DNA of 64,000 nucleotides from Hypholoma sublateritium FD-334 SS-4 (Eukaryota; Basidiomycota; Agaricomycetes; Agaricales; Strophariaceae), in contig KN817520.1 in assembly GCA_000827495.1 (NCBI GenBank), positions 539,700 through 603,699 on the forward strand, in the 5' to 3' direction. Shown piece by piece: positions 47,048 through 58,300 of the stretch (its first letter is position 1; each line of letters begins with the position of its first letter). Made by a program: the position numbers and the translations under genes. The notes below the pieces were generated by a model. It saw nothing but the letters and a program-made list of their open reading frames with translations, searched no databases and was not told where the DNA came from.

Positions 47048-48066
47048 TGCTGACCCTTATCGATTATCCTCTGGGGCGTCTCCCGTGTTCACGCCGCTGT
47101 TGACATCTCCGGGTCGTCGTCTTCGCGCTCGCGTGGTCCTGTGGCCGCTGCCCGGTGTCTTCGTCGTTGTCGTGGCGTGTGGGAGCAAAACTGGCAGTGA
47201 GGAATTGGCGGGGATGTAGAGCCTTGGAAAGTGAGAATGGCGCGGAAGGTCTCCGTCGTCATTGTAAGTGCGCTTGAAGTGCGCCGCCGCAGGGCGGTGC
47301 CGGCAATTAAGTAAAGGTGCCGGGTTCCCATCCGAGATATTCTGCAATTGTCAACAGCATTTTGTGTTGGCTCTCTAGGTTGGATCTCAACTTTTTTTCG
47401 AAGAAAAAAAGATTCAAAACTGGTTCACGTTTCTAAGAAGAAAGTGAAACACATAACAAGAGATGGTCATTTCCTCCAAATTGTCAAAGCACAGCGGTGT
47501 AAGTACATCTTTCCGAAGACCCCGATCAAGTGTTTTGCCTATAAATGGATTGGATGTCCTTCAGCGATTAGATAGAGATCTCGGTGCACACCTTCACCAC
47601 TACAGGTCCCGGGAGGATCACACGACTTACTCGCAGCGAAGCAACAAATCGAGTCCCGATTGAACTGGTCCTCATTGCGTGTGAAAGCCAGATTGGCACA
47701 TCTTTCATACCTACGGGAAAGCCTACATGGTCTGTTCATTGCGATCATCAAGGGCGCTCCAAGGGCGCTCAATTACTTACCATTATCAAAGACCCCTGAA
47801 AGTCCTGAGTGACGTGTTGTGACGATTGTTACGCAACTGTTACGATAAATTACTAAAAATGTCCGAACTTCTTCCCAAAGGGTTTATGTATCCGAGGACA
47901 TTCCCACAAGTGATAGTCGATTGCGTTGGAACGGTGCCCAAAGTTTGGATGAGTCCCAGGCTTTCTATATACTCTCTCACGGAAGGCTATTAAGTATCAG
48001 GCCGGCGCTACAGGGAACTGAAGAAACCAGTTCCAACAGTGACTGTCACCTCCCGAGTCCAAAGCT
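47048..48066. other. Intergenic upstream of the SDR gene
   Basis: No gene is supported. The right end is the SDR promoter region; a TCTATATACT stretch near 47.96 kb is a weak TATA candidate. Confidence 0.4.
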
Positions 48067-49152
48067 ATGGCGTCGAGCATCAAAGACAGTAAATCCGTGC
48101 TGGTCACCGGCGCGACATCAGGAATCGGCAAGGCGCTTGCTCTCGCCATATCCCAGTTAGCTTCGAAGCCCGAGGTTATTGCAGTTGGTAGGAGAAAGGA
48201 ACGACTTGCCGAGCTCCAGCAATCTGGGTTGCAAGCTGTTTCTTTGGACCTTGCAATGGAACACACCAAGTTAAAGGATGAGTTGGAGACAATCATAACT
48301 AAATATCCTGAGGTGCGAACTCGAAGATATCGTTTTATGTTCTTCGACTTAAGCACCGCTACCCAGATCGATTCTGTGGTCCTCTGCGCCGGTATTCAAC
48401 ACGAAATTGACCTTTCCAAGCCAGAGACAATTAAGTTTGAGAGTAAGCTTGTGGAGAGTCTGTCCCTATAGCTTCATCTAACCAACTTGAATTCGCGGAC
48501 AGATATTCTCGAGGAAATAAACATAAATTATACATCAATTGTCGCTACAATCACGTATCTCCTGCCGCATTTTCAGAAACTGGCGGTGTGTCTGATGATT
48601 TACACTAGCATCTCTGTTGCTAATGATAGCTGCGATTGCGGGTAGGCATCAGGAAGACCGTGCAATATCATCGTAATCTCGTCTGGCCTGTGTATGATTC
48701 CAGCGGCCTGGGTGCCCAACTACTCTGCTACCAAAGCAGCGTTGCATAGCTTCACAATGGCACTTCGCGCCTCATTGCATGGGACCACCATCCGGGTTGT
48801 GGAGGTTTACCCGCCGTAAGCACCAGTACACTTTGATCAACATATCACTAACATTTATTTCGTTGATATCAGTCTCGTCGAGTCTGAACTTCATGATGGT
48901 ACGAAGGTCCAATATATTTACCGACATGCATAGCTTACCGTTTACGATTAAGCTTACGGCACGACGGAGAAACTGTCGAAGACATGGATGTCATTGGAGG
49001 AATTTGTCAAGTTGACGATGCCGCCGTTGATAAATGGGGATGTCGATATCCCCATCGGCATGTCTGTGGGCGTATTCCAGAAGTACGAGGCTGGTAAGAC
49101 CGAATTTGCAACGCAGCTCTCAGTAGGACACAAGGCAGGAAAGATGTATTGA
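48067..49152 (+). CDS. Short-chain dehydrogenase/reductase (SDR)
   Basis: A classical NAD(P)-dependent SDR of about 250 residues. The cofactor motif TGATSGIGKA (TGxxxGxG) lies at about residues 14-23. GRRKERLAEL follows, which favours NADPH. An intron after KYPE joins to IDSVVLCAGIQH (NAG-equivalent). VISSGL carries the catalytic Ser and YSATKAALHSF the YxxxK pair. After the exon ending EVYPP come LVESELHD, then WMSLEEFVKL, and the C-terminus GHKAGKMY ends at 49152. Introns of about 50-70 nt are consistent throughout. The start at 48067 directly precedes the Rossmann fold. It sits in a repeat-rich zone between the two DUF6534 duplicates, with no clear pathway partner. Substrate is not predictable. 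Confidence 0.82.
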
Positions 49153-49489
49153 AAGGGTGGAGTGATGCACTCGAGTACATAAATGGACAATTGATTTATT
49201 TCAACGAAATTGAGTGAATGCATGCTGGAGTCGATCCGAGTTATTCTTGTTTCATGGTATTTTCAAACTATACAGTCAAACATTTATAAAACAAACACCA
49301 CGAGCCTCAGTCCTTGAATGAGGCTGTATAATTCATATTATTCAATAGTGAACAGGCCCTACCGTAGGTAGAGTTGGAAGACAGCTGGATCCGACGAGTT
49401 GACGGCAACACTTTCAAGTTAGTGTAGCACTTACGGGTACGCCGGTGCGGGGATATCATTGAAGTAATTGATTTCAGCTCGTGGAAAGG

Positions 49490-49790
49490 ATCAAGATGAT
49501 CGGCATCGAAATTCTTTGTCTACAATGCATGTCTTATCTCCATATCGTCAAATTTTTTGGGGCTCAAGCACTCACATGCACATGCCAGACTTTTCAAGGG
49601 GAAGCCGCTGACAAGGTGACTGTCAATCAGGTCTTTCCAAAAGGCCACTGGAAAACGCTTCCCAAACGGCTTCTGCCTTTGGAGGTAGGAACGACGTCGA
49701 GGTTTGAGAAATAAGTGCCTACATGGTGGGCACTCCTCCCGGAACTTAGGTTAGGAATGGGGAGTAAGTAGCGGGAAGCGATACACACTG
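49490..49790 (-). pseudogene. Decayed fragment of the MFS transporter 3' end
   Basis: Reading the plus strand, 49520-49560 (TCTACAATGCATGTCTTATC, CATATCGTCAAATT) resembles 36890-36930, and 49630-49755 (GGTCTTTCCAAAAGGCCACT, AACGGCTTCTGCCTTTGGAG, AATAAGTGCCTACATGGTGG) resembles 37140-37275, the last exon of the MFS gene, in the same order. The similarity starts beyond the MFS stop codon and runs into the coding part. Frameshifts make it non-coding. Confidence 0.6.
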
Positions 49791-51179
49791 CAACCAACTT
49801 GATACGGTCAAAGTGGAGCACATTGTTCAAACACTAATGCGCTTCACAAATATCAGTCTATGGGTAACTAGTATGGATAGCATAGTAGGTTCAGAATAAG
49901 TCGCTGCTTCTGCCTGTGGATCTCTTCTGGAGTCCGGAGATCCCGTGGTGGTCGCATCTACTAAATGGTAATGTACTTCTCTTCAAGCTATGGATCCCAG
50001 TGAAAACCGACTCTGCGCCAATCTGCGCTGCGCGTGACAAATCTGCGCACATCTGCGGGCATCTGCACAGCCTGTAATTTGCAGACCACCGCAGACCACC
50101 GCCGATTTTTGCCGATTTTCTATGTCTGCAGCTGCGCGGGTACGTCTATATCTGCAGTTCCATACTGTAATGAATGTAATGAATTGCATTAATGCTACAT
50201 ATTCACTATATATGCGTCCATATGCGTGATTCTGCGCGATTTGGTGCAAAACTGTGTATTTCTGCGCTACTAGGTACATTTGTGCTACAATATCGTACAA
50301 TACACCGAAATACGCAGTACGAACCGTCGCGATTGCGCGCTCTGTGGCCGGTGGTGGCATCAGGGCAGCCCGTGCACAACCTTCCGCGTACCCGGCGGTG
50401 TAAGTAGCTTCGAGTTTGGCTTCAGGAATCTGGATCCCCGCACATGCGAGCACTGGCGCAGGGTCAACTTAAAAGTCAGCCATGTTTGCACGCGCGAGAA
50501 CAGGATCACGTACCCGCCGCTCCTACTCTAGGCATCTATGGGGTCGAGACTCGGATGTTTACTGCACCGTTTCTGGCCGAATCTGGTGGCGGAATAAATT
50601 GTGACAGTTAGCGGTTGGCATTTGGACAGGCAAACGGGACGTACTTCAAAAGCCTCTGATTGAAATCGGATGTCCGCGGCCTCTTGAACGAATGGCGAAC
50701 GCTGATGCTGGCGCACTGCGACTGAATGCTCCAGCTGACCTAAATACAACTTGATTTGGTGGCATCATGCGTGGCGAACTGGACGTACAAGGTTCAAATA
50801 GACAGCATAGGACGTAAGTCATAAATATATGCGCACATTCGGACGTTGAAGCACATGTACGCCATCGTGAAAGCTGTACAACGATATGGCCGGGGACCAG
50901 TTAGCAATCACAACATAGTGCAATAGACCCAGGACACACCTGGCTGACGTTCTTTGCGGCCTGCATCAGTTTTCGCTAGGTCCTTGCGCTCAGCGAAGGT
51001 GTCCGTGAGCCACAGCTTGCAGTGATCTTGATGAGGTTGTTGTAGTCCGTCAATCCAGCACACATGCTGCGCGATGTTGCTCCTTAGAGTAGTCACCTGG
51101 TGGTCAGACAATGCGAGAGGGACTTAGGAGAGGATAGTGGTGGTCTTGATGCAAGTTCTGTCCAACCCCAAAGGAACGC

Positions 51180-51226
51180 GATGCTTGGGGGTAAATGTTT
51201 CCCGCGAATCACATGACATATTGGAT
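51180..51226 (+). repeat. 47-bp direct repeat inside the element, unit 1
   Basis: The sequence from GATGCTTGGGGG through ACATATTGGAT recurs exactly at 51955-52001. The next base here is an N, so the assembly may be uncertain at this point. Confidence 0.85.
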
Positions 51227-51954
51227 NAAAATCTAGCGGATTTACACGCATAGACCGATTGCAGCCGTATCACCGTTACCCAGGCATCCTCACTTAGTCG
51301 GAAAAACACCAAAAACAAGAAAATAACACCTTAAATCGAGTGCACATAATCTACTCAGTTTTGCTTTCTGATCATAAAATAGTATACATGCTTATTCATG
51401 AAATTTTTGATTAACTTCATCGTTGTCGCCAGATCGGGTCCGTGCGTGCATATTTGCATCCAGCTCGTACTCATCTCAGAAAACATTTCCGACCTCGGAA
51501 TTTCTTGTGTAGGGTACTATTGTATTTGTTAAACCTTGCGAGGCAAAATTTTGTGGTTTGAAGAAAAATGGCCGACGCAACAGCAGGCAAGAATGTGGTG
51601 GGCACGGACCCTTTCTCACGACAACGACGAAGTCAAAAGTCAATTTTCATAAAATAAGGTCATATATAATTTTATGATCTAAATTGAAATCTGCACAGAT
51701 AATGTATACTCAATATGAAGTGTTATTTTAGACATTTTGACGTTTTTGCGGCGAAGTGAGCACGCCTGGACAACGGGGATTTTTTTATCACGGTAAGACG
51801 GCGACGAGACCGCCCAGTCCGCTCGCTGTGCTCGCCCCGCCACGTCAAATGTTGTGCCATCACGTTTCTTTATTTGTCATAGAGCATAACTGCTTGCAGC
51901 ACGTGTGCACATTATGTAATATGTGTTCGGAGATATCGGCTGGGGACGAGCCTA

Positions 51955-52001
51955 GATGCTTGGGGGTAAATGTTTCCCGCGAATCACATGACATATTGGA
52001 T
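51955..52001 (+). repeat. 47-bp direct repeat inside the element, unit 2
   Basis: An exact match to 51180-51226, 775 bp downstream. Confidence 0.85.
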
Positions 52002-52269
52002 TTGGGGACGAGCGTTCGATTCGAGATTTTTGTTTCTAAGTCAAAAGAAAAAAGTGAGGAAGAATAGAAGATTTCAAATTCGTGCGACTGAAAAATAAAT
52101 AAAGTGGAAAAAATCAGTTGGTTCTGTGATCGAGCTAAAATTNATGACGACAGAGATTGTCGCACAATATGCGCTGCGCTGCGAATGTAGCAATTTGCCG
52201 CCTGTGTGCGCAGAATCCGGCTGACCGGCGCAGATTTCCCCGCCTGGCGCAGAGCTGGTTTTCACTGGG

Positions 52270-55200
52270 TATGGATCTCTATGGATCTCTATTCAATGCC
52301 TCGGTGATCATATTCGTCACCTCTTCCAAATGTACTTCCGAGCAAGTTATAAAGTCTGAGATGTGCTTGTGTGTGCCAGAGACATAGCCGTGGTCCGATT
52401 GGGCGCCTCCGATTTGCTATGTGCCGCTGTACGGTATACTATGATGCTTGCCTGTTCCATCATATACATTTGTACCCTGGGTTTCGATAAATCATTTAAA
52501 TTTAGAGAGTCTACGCAAGCCTCCGGTACAGTGAGTATAACTAAAGCTAATTTGAACTTACCTCATAGTCGACCCGTTACTTCAGCTTCTGATTCTATCC
52601 CCATTTTTGCAATGGATTCGCAAGCCTCACAAGCCGCAGCCATAGAAGCATACGTCGCCATCGTTAAAGGCATTTATCGCTCCGTTTTTATAGGATATAT
52701 GCTGGCTACAAGGTGAGTTAATGTCGTCCCCGTTGCAGTAGTAGTAGCTCCTCACACCGCTTAATTTTATGGCAGCTTGTATGGTATAACGATTTTGCAG
52801 ACTTACTTATACTTTCGCCACTTTTCTAAGGATCCCTGGACGATTAAAGCAACCGTACGTCATTATGTAATTCAATTCTCCTCCAATATTTAACTACAAT
52901 CGATTTACGCAGGTTATACTCCTCTCGTACGTTCACGTTACTTTGCTCTCTCATATCTACTATCTCAGCGAAGTTGGTTTCTAGGGCGCTTGACACTATT
53001 TCCACGGGTTTAGTGACGGCATCCCTCTACACTTTTTTAGTAGACAATTTTGGGATACCCGACGTCTTTGAACTGGATATTATTCCGCTGTGAGTACATG
53101 TTTAATTCCGCGATTTCAACAGCTGAATTTGTTTGCGGACCAGCACATTCGCTGTACGTTTGCCCCTGCTTCTTAATACTCCATGCCTTTGACGTTGTTT
53201 CAAAGACGGAAAACGGGATAATGGTGGTGTCTCTGTTCAGTTTACGATCACAATAAATCTCTAATTATTACTGCAGACAGCTATTATCTGGGTGGTGCAA
53301 TTGTAAGTTATGACTACACTAAGCTGGATGTAAATAATAGTCTACTAATTTGCTTGGACCCAAGGTTTTATGCCATCCAGATCTGGGTTGGTATGGGATT
53401 GCCAATATCGATTGCCTTAGCCTCTTATTTTTTTGCTAGTCTCTAGAAGCAAGGTTATCCCGATTGTCATTGTAAGTCAGATCTCTCTTTTAAATCGCCT
53501 TGTGTTGAGCTAGTTTCAGGTATTCATAACGCTGGCACCTTTTGGTGAGTAGCTTTTTTTTCATCTTTGCTACCATGGTAAAGACAAAACAGTCTGATAT
53601 TTTATCATTTCTTTTAGTTCTCGGAATTAGTGCGTGTTTCTTGACCATTTTATTTTAAATTAAACTCCTCTCTTTCGGTCAACCGTTCTTATCAAAATTT
53701 CAGGGGATACTCTCATAATGTGGGTGTCAGCGCGATGATCATTACCGTTATCAGTTAACACCAATTAGTTTCCGTTATCCTGATCTGGTTACCCTTACTG
53801 CGAAAAGATATAATGTACGCCCTCTCGAAGCCCTCTCACGATACAACTCACATTCAAGTCTCATATGTTCTTCATAGATTATTCGTGGAGTAATAAAGGG
53901 AATTAACGTCATCGCAGACCTTATTATTACGGCCAGCCTTGTCACTTTCTTTCGGGCTAATCGAACAAGCCTCAAGCGGCAAGACAAATTGTCCAAGATT
54001 GTTTCGAGTGCTAACTCATAGCCATTAGGACTGGAAATATCCTTGACAAGCTGATTGTGTATGCTGGCAGTCGAGGTGCCCTCCTGACGTACGTCCTCCG
54101 AATTTTTATTTCCAGACTACCATTCTCATGCCTTTCAATAGTTTTTGTCAGATTCTTTATCTCATCCTAGTATGTTTTGTCAGCCATGCCACTCCAATCA
54201 TCGACCAACTAACCTTTGTGCAGTCCGCCCCGTTTCCAACACATGTCTATTGGCAGCCAGCCCACCAGATGATATCAAAAGGTCAGTCGTCTTGGCATCT
54301 CCATGGGTGATTAGTACGCTGACTTGGAATCAAGTTTACGTCAACTCTGTTCTAGCCTCGTATGTATTATCTCTTGAGATTGGATGTGATTCGTGAAAGC
54401 TCCTGCTTATTGTAAATTACTAGCCTGAACGCAAGGAAAGCATTCGAGAAAGTGCAGCCCACGGATGCCAGTCTCTCGAATTTCAATACAGCGACAAGCC
54501 TCTCCTTGCGAACAATGCGCGCAGAGGGAGTCACGGCGAGTAATTTCTTTCTCGGAAATTTCAACCCACTGAATATGATAAAAGAGCCGGGTCGTGATCA
54601 CGAAGGAAGTCATCGAAGATATTGACGGCAAAGCAACCCGTCTTGTTGAGTCTCGTTGAATCAAGCTCGACCATTTCGCAACAGTATACGTTGCGAATCT
54701 CCGTCTTTCTCTTTCCTTGATTATTTAAATATCAAGCCTGGTAAACTAAAGCCAGCTCATGCGTTTCGGATACCAGTCTTCGCTATTCGTCTCCTCTTAA
54801 ATTTTACTCTTTTGTATAAACATATTTAGGGTGTAAAAACTATGGATTACTACACGTGCACTATACAACAGGGTAAATTATCTAGGCCAGCGTGAGCATC
54901 CGAACTCGCGCGGGCGGCATAATGACGTCCTGCACTCGTTGTATCCAGGAGGGGCACAGCGGCGAAGTGACACCCGCAAGACACCCGCGCAAGCAATTGA
55001 AGATCGCGCAGGTGCCGTGTCAGCGCTTCAGCGACGGGCCGTGAGGCAGGGAACAACGCCTCCGCGCGCAAGCCGCGCGTGTCGATGTTCAAGCAAGCGC
55101 CGTGGCGGCATTGATTGGTCAAGGAAGAGCGGAGCCGAGGGTACCGACCCTACACAGATATCACCGCTCGCGTGGGCATCGGCACCGCGGTGCTGGTCCA

Positions 55201-55500
55201 CTGGAGCCTGGGGACGGCACGGAGTGCCAAGGCGGTCTCCGATGGCGGAAGGGCTGAGCGGCGAGGACCAGCATCCGCACGGACAGCCGCACTGACAAGG
55301 CAAGGTGTGCGGAACAACGGCTACGGGAGCTTGAAGGCTCTTGTGGGCACCGAAGTGGCGACACCATGTGTTGGAAGGGCGGTACGGCGTGGCACAGAGC
55401 ACGAGCGTCGCAGCCCGAGCCGGCGTACTTGAGCTCGAATCTGCTTGAATGCTAGAAGCGCCCGGAAGTGGATGATGGCGCGGGTACGGACGCTTTCATG
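52270..55500 (+). repeat. Segmental duplication, right copy
   Basis: Homologous to about 43.38-46.54 kb, with the copy's upstream flank (49.87-49.995 kb) split off by the inserted DNA element. It carries the second DUF6534-type gene and the same kind of GC-rich tail. Divergence is visible in both coding and flanking DNA, so the duplication is not recent. Confidence 0.75.
52612..54659 (+). CDS. DUF6534-type multi-pass membrane protein, right duplicate
   Basis: A paralogue of the gene at 43689-45686 with the same tiny-exon structure. Exons include MDSQASQAAAIEAYVAIV, SLYGITILQTYLYFRHFSKD, ALDTISTGLVTASLYTFLVD, TAIIWVVQL, FYAIQIWV|VSRSKVIPIVI, VFITLAPF|VLGI, IIRGVIKGINVIADLIITAS, TGNILDKLIVYAGSRGALLT, PAHQMISK, VYVNSVLAS and LNARKAFEKV. 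The C-terminus is taken as ATRLVESR, ending at 54659, in the same frame as the other copy. Hydrophobic helices and family phrases are conserved. The 5' flank is interrupted by a DNA element, which could alter promoter activity. Function of the family is unknown; some members have been discussed as receptor-like, which cannot be judged here. Confidence 0.65.
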
Positions 55501-55826
55501 TTACGATGGGATAGCGGGGAACGGCGCCCGTGCTACTGGGTATGCTTGAGAAGCGGCGTGATATACATACCGCCAAACGTTTGCAAAACAGAAGACACGG
55601 CGAGCCCCAGTGCATGTATTCATGAATACATGAAGAATTCATCAGTCACTGCCCGGACTCGGAAAGCCTTCGAAGAGAGTCAAATGGTAACGGTTCCAGG
55701 TTAAGTTTTACATGCTACCGGAAAATGAACTCTGGTCCCTGGAGTTTAGCTGCTGGCAAATTAGAGGAAGCAGTTCAAAGTTCGAACTCCTACTTAGTAC
55801 TTAGTTGGACTGCAGTAGGAACTAGT
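54660..55826. other. GC-rich tail of the duplication and tRNA 3' flank
   Basis: Mostly GC-rich repeat-like sequence matching the tail of the left copy up to about 55.5 kb. The open frames on both strands have skewed composition and no recognised domain, so they are not listed as genes. Confidence 0.45.
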
Positions 55827-55839
55827 AAAAAAAAAAAAA
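55827..55839 (-). terminator. RNA polymerase III terminator of the tRNA-Gly gene
   Basis: Thirteen A on the plus strand form T13 in the tRNA's direction, 11 nt after the tRNA 3' end. Confidence 0.8.
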
Positions 55840-55850
55840 TTAACACACGT

Positions 55851-55937
55851 TGCATTAAGAGGGAATCGAACCCCCGGCGGGTCGAGCTTAAGAAACTCGA
55901 ATGGCAACGACCCAGGTTACCACTACCCCATTAATGC
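55851..55937 (-). tRNA. tRNA-Gly (anticodon GCC) with a 16-nt intron
   Basis: On the minus strand the acceptor arms GCATTAA and TTAATGC pair fully, followed by discriminator A. The D arm GGGTAGTGGTAACCT, anticodon stem GGTCG/CGACC, four-base variable loop and T arm with TTCGATT loop are all present. The anticodon loop reads TTGCCA then T, with a 16-nt intron (TTCGAGTTTCTTAAGC) between. The anticodon is GCC if the stem is GGTCG; shifting the stem by one would give TGC, but the Gly-like acceptor and the resulting 71-nt mature length support Gly. The intron's TCGAG can pair with CTCGA at its edge. A T-rich pol III terminator follows. Confidence 0.8.
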
Positions 55938-56093
55938 TTGCATTAATTTATTATATATGTGTATATTAAACGTGTTGCAGGTGTGTTATCTATGACTATT
56001 TGGTCGGGAGGCCTTTCGGAGCTTGAAGTCGTGGCGCTTGTGTTCGTCCTCGTCGGCTGAGCCGCTCACCACGATACCTGCTCCTCTGACAAT

Positions 56094-58300
56094 ATGGTTT
56101 TCGGTCTTACAATTGGAACAGAACGTGCTACTGCACTACAAGTAGGTTCATCCTTATCTAACTCCGTCTGTACACGGGACTGATCGTTTTTGCCCAGCAA
56201 TCCATCCAGGATGAACTGACGAAGCGAGGATACAGTCCTGACGCTGGTGCGGACAGATTCACTCGCGTATTGACTCATTATAACCATAACGTATGTAGAC
56301 CCCGTCATGGCAGAATACATAACCATCATGGTCATCAATAACAAAACCTCTGGTGCGTTCGAGTAATGCCTATCGTAATGCATTCAACTGACAGTCGTAT
56401 CCTAGCTCAAATTACGAGTGAACTTGAAGATCGTACGCTCTCAAAGTTCTTGTCCCTGGGCTGAAAAACTAACCAAATGTTTCCTTTAGTGATTGGCTCA
56501 GATTTCAGTATGCTTCGTTAGTCAGGTTTCGTGTTCTCCGCGCTGACTCATTTTCTAGATTCCTCGTTTACGGATTGGCTCTTCGAAGAAGCAGCAAAAG
56601 GTGCCGCAGAACCCGATGCCACTCCCCAACCTCCCCCAGCAAAGCCTGAACAACCCATCGACCCGGGTCCGTCGAAAACCATACCAGCCTTCGTTGCAGG
56701 CGACTCGCCACGGAACGGTCCAGGCGCTCCACGAAATGGCATATACCAACATGCAATTTCGCAAGCCCTTCCGTCTAGTTCCAATTCTGCTCAAAAACGC
56801 ACGGCCTCCGCCCGTTCTCCCTCCCCAACCCACCCCAACAAAGCGCGAAGGACCGACTTACCGACCGGCCCCAGGGCCATGTACCGCGATGGTCCCGTTC
56901 CAGGCGGAAACACGCATTCTAATCCTCGCAGTCTTTTGGATCGAGTCGGAGGCCCTGCAGGACGTGGCCCGAAGAACTTCCAACGTGACGAAATTCAAGC
57001 TAGGATTGACAACATCGTTGGGAACGCCCCCGACAACAACATGATGATGCCACCTAATTTCCAGGGCATGGGTATGGACATGAACGCTGCTATGGCCGCA
57101 AACATGGCGAACCCCATAATGCTACAGGAGATGATGATGAACCAAATGGCCCTCATGGCCCAGATGGCATCGTCGATGGGTATCATCAACCCTGCAACGG
57201 GTCAGTTTGGAGGACAGGGATTCCCTATGCAAGGGGTTATGCAAAATGACATGGGCATGTTTCCCAATAACATGAACAATGGGTTTCCACCTCATCAAGG
57301 ACCGGGTAACAACGGCCCCAATGGCGGAAACGGAAGGGGACGTGGTGGATCTCAAAGAGGCGGGCGAGGCGCAGGCAGAGGCAGAGGATTTGGTCCTGGA
57401 GGGCCTGCTCCGCCCATGGCAGCGGCGAAATCCAATGAGACCATCAATGATACCCCTGCGGGCTTCACACCTGCACCCATCGCTGCACCCATCCCAGTTA
57501 CCGCGACGCCGTTGGCATCTACGCCGTCAGCAGCATCGCGTGCCGCTGCACCCCAACCTGCATATGCTCTGCCGGAGCGGCCACAATCCCCTACTCTTTG
57601 TAAATTCGCCTTAAAATGCACCAACGCCCACTGCCGCTATTCACACCCTTCGCCCGTCGCCACTGCGGAAAGCGGAGTCGTACTCAGTAATGAGGCCTGC
57701 GAGAAAGGTAAGGCCTGCAAAGACAAGGACTGCATAAAGGCGCACGTCAGTCCCGCCGTGCTCAACCCGCAAGGTACTGTCCGTGTCCATTCGCGCAGCC
57801 TCACCAATGCTTACCCGTGCTACCCAGCAGCAGAGCAAGCGCCCCCAAACGCCGCGCCTGCGCCTGCCGCACAACCCCACCACGCCCCCGTCCAATGTCG
57901 GTTCGGCGCTGCGTGCACGCGGCCAGGATGCACATTCGCGCACCCGCCCCGCCAGACGCACTTCGCCACGCAATGCCGGTTCGGCGCTGCCTGCACGCGC
58001 GCACAATGCTCGTTCCAGCACCCCGAGGGCCGCGTCTTGCCGTCGACGTTCCACCGCGGCCTGGCGCCGACGGGCCCGATCGTCAGCGTGCCGACGCCTG
58101 AGACAGGGTCGATGGGCAGTAGCCAGCACCGGAGCGTGACGTTCAACAACGCAAGTACGAACGCAGCTGCGAAGGAACGGCTCGAAAAGCAGATGAAGGA
58201 GATTCAGCAAAAGAAAACGGAGGCGGAGAAGGCCGTTAGAGATGCGGAGGCCGCTGCAAACAAGAAATCCGACGTGGGGCCGGTCTCTGTTAACGCTTAA
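56094..58300 (+). CDS. NAB2: Nab2-type poly(A) RNA-binding zinc-finger protein
   Basis: Nuclear poly(A)-binding protein involved in mRNA export and poly(A) tail control. Six exons are read (56094-56141, 56198-56246, 56299-56352, 56406-56432, 56490-56507, 56559-58300), joining in frame into 645 codons. The first five tiny exons rebuild a PWI-like Nab2 N-terminal domain: MVFGLTIGTERATALQ, then QDELTKRGYSPDADPVMAEYI, AQITSELEDLIGSDF, and FTDWLFEEAAKG. A Met- and Asn-rich region and an RGG-like stretch follow (GNGRGRGGSQRGGRGAGRGR). Four C-x5-C-x4-C-x3-H fingers are present: CKFALKCTNAHCRYSH, CEKGKACKDKDCIKAH, CRFGAACTRPGCTFAH and CRFGAACTRAQCSFQH. A coiled-coil-like tail ends the protein. A 54-nt GT-AG stretch at 57774-57827 reads through in frame and may be a real intron; removal gives 627 residues. 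The tRNA-Gly lies just upstream on the other strand. Confidence 0.85.

Larger units (their letters stand above)
49996..52269. mobile_element. Non-autonomous DNA transposon with terminal inverted repeats
   Basis: The left end reads CCCAGTGAAAACC, then GA, then CTCTGCGCCA. The right end is its inverted match (TGGCGCAGAG, CT, GGTTTTCACTGGG). A TATGGAT flanks both ends (49989-49995 and 52270-52276), a probable 7-bp target-site duplication. The duplicate region at 43367-43373 holds one uninterrupted TATGGAT, which acts as a paralogous empty site. TCTGCGC-type words are repeated inside both ends, as in subterminal transposase-binding arrays. No transposase-like frame was seen, so mobility would need a helper in trans. 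Superfamily is not assigned; 7-8 bp duplications leave hAT-like or others open. Confidence 0.75.

Noticed and set aside
54939..55432. Overlapping long frames on both strands in GC-rich DNA
   Set aside because: GC-rich sequence has few stops; the matching tail of the other duplicate does not keep these frames.
57783..58210. Several long frames antisense and in alternative frames over NAB2
   Set aside because: Shadows of the zinc-finger coding frame, caused by high GC.
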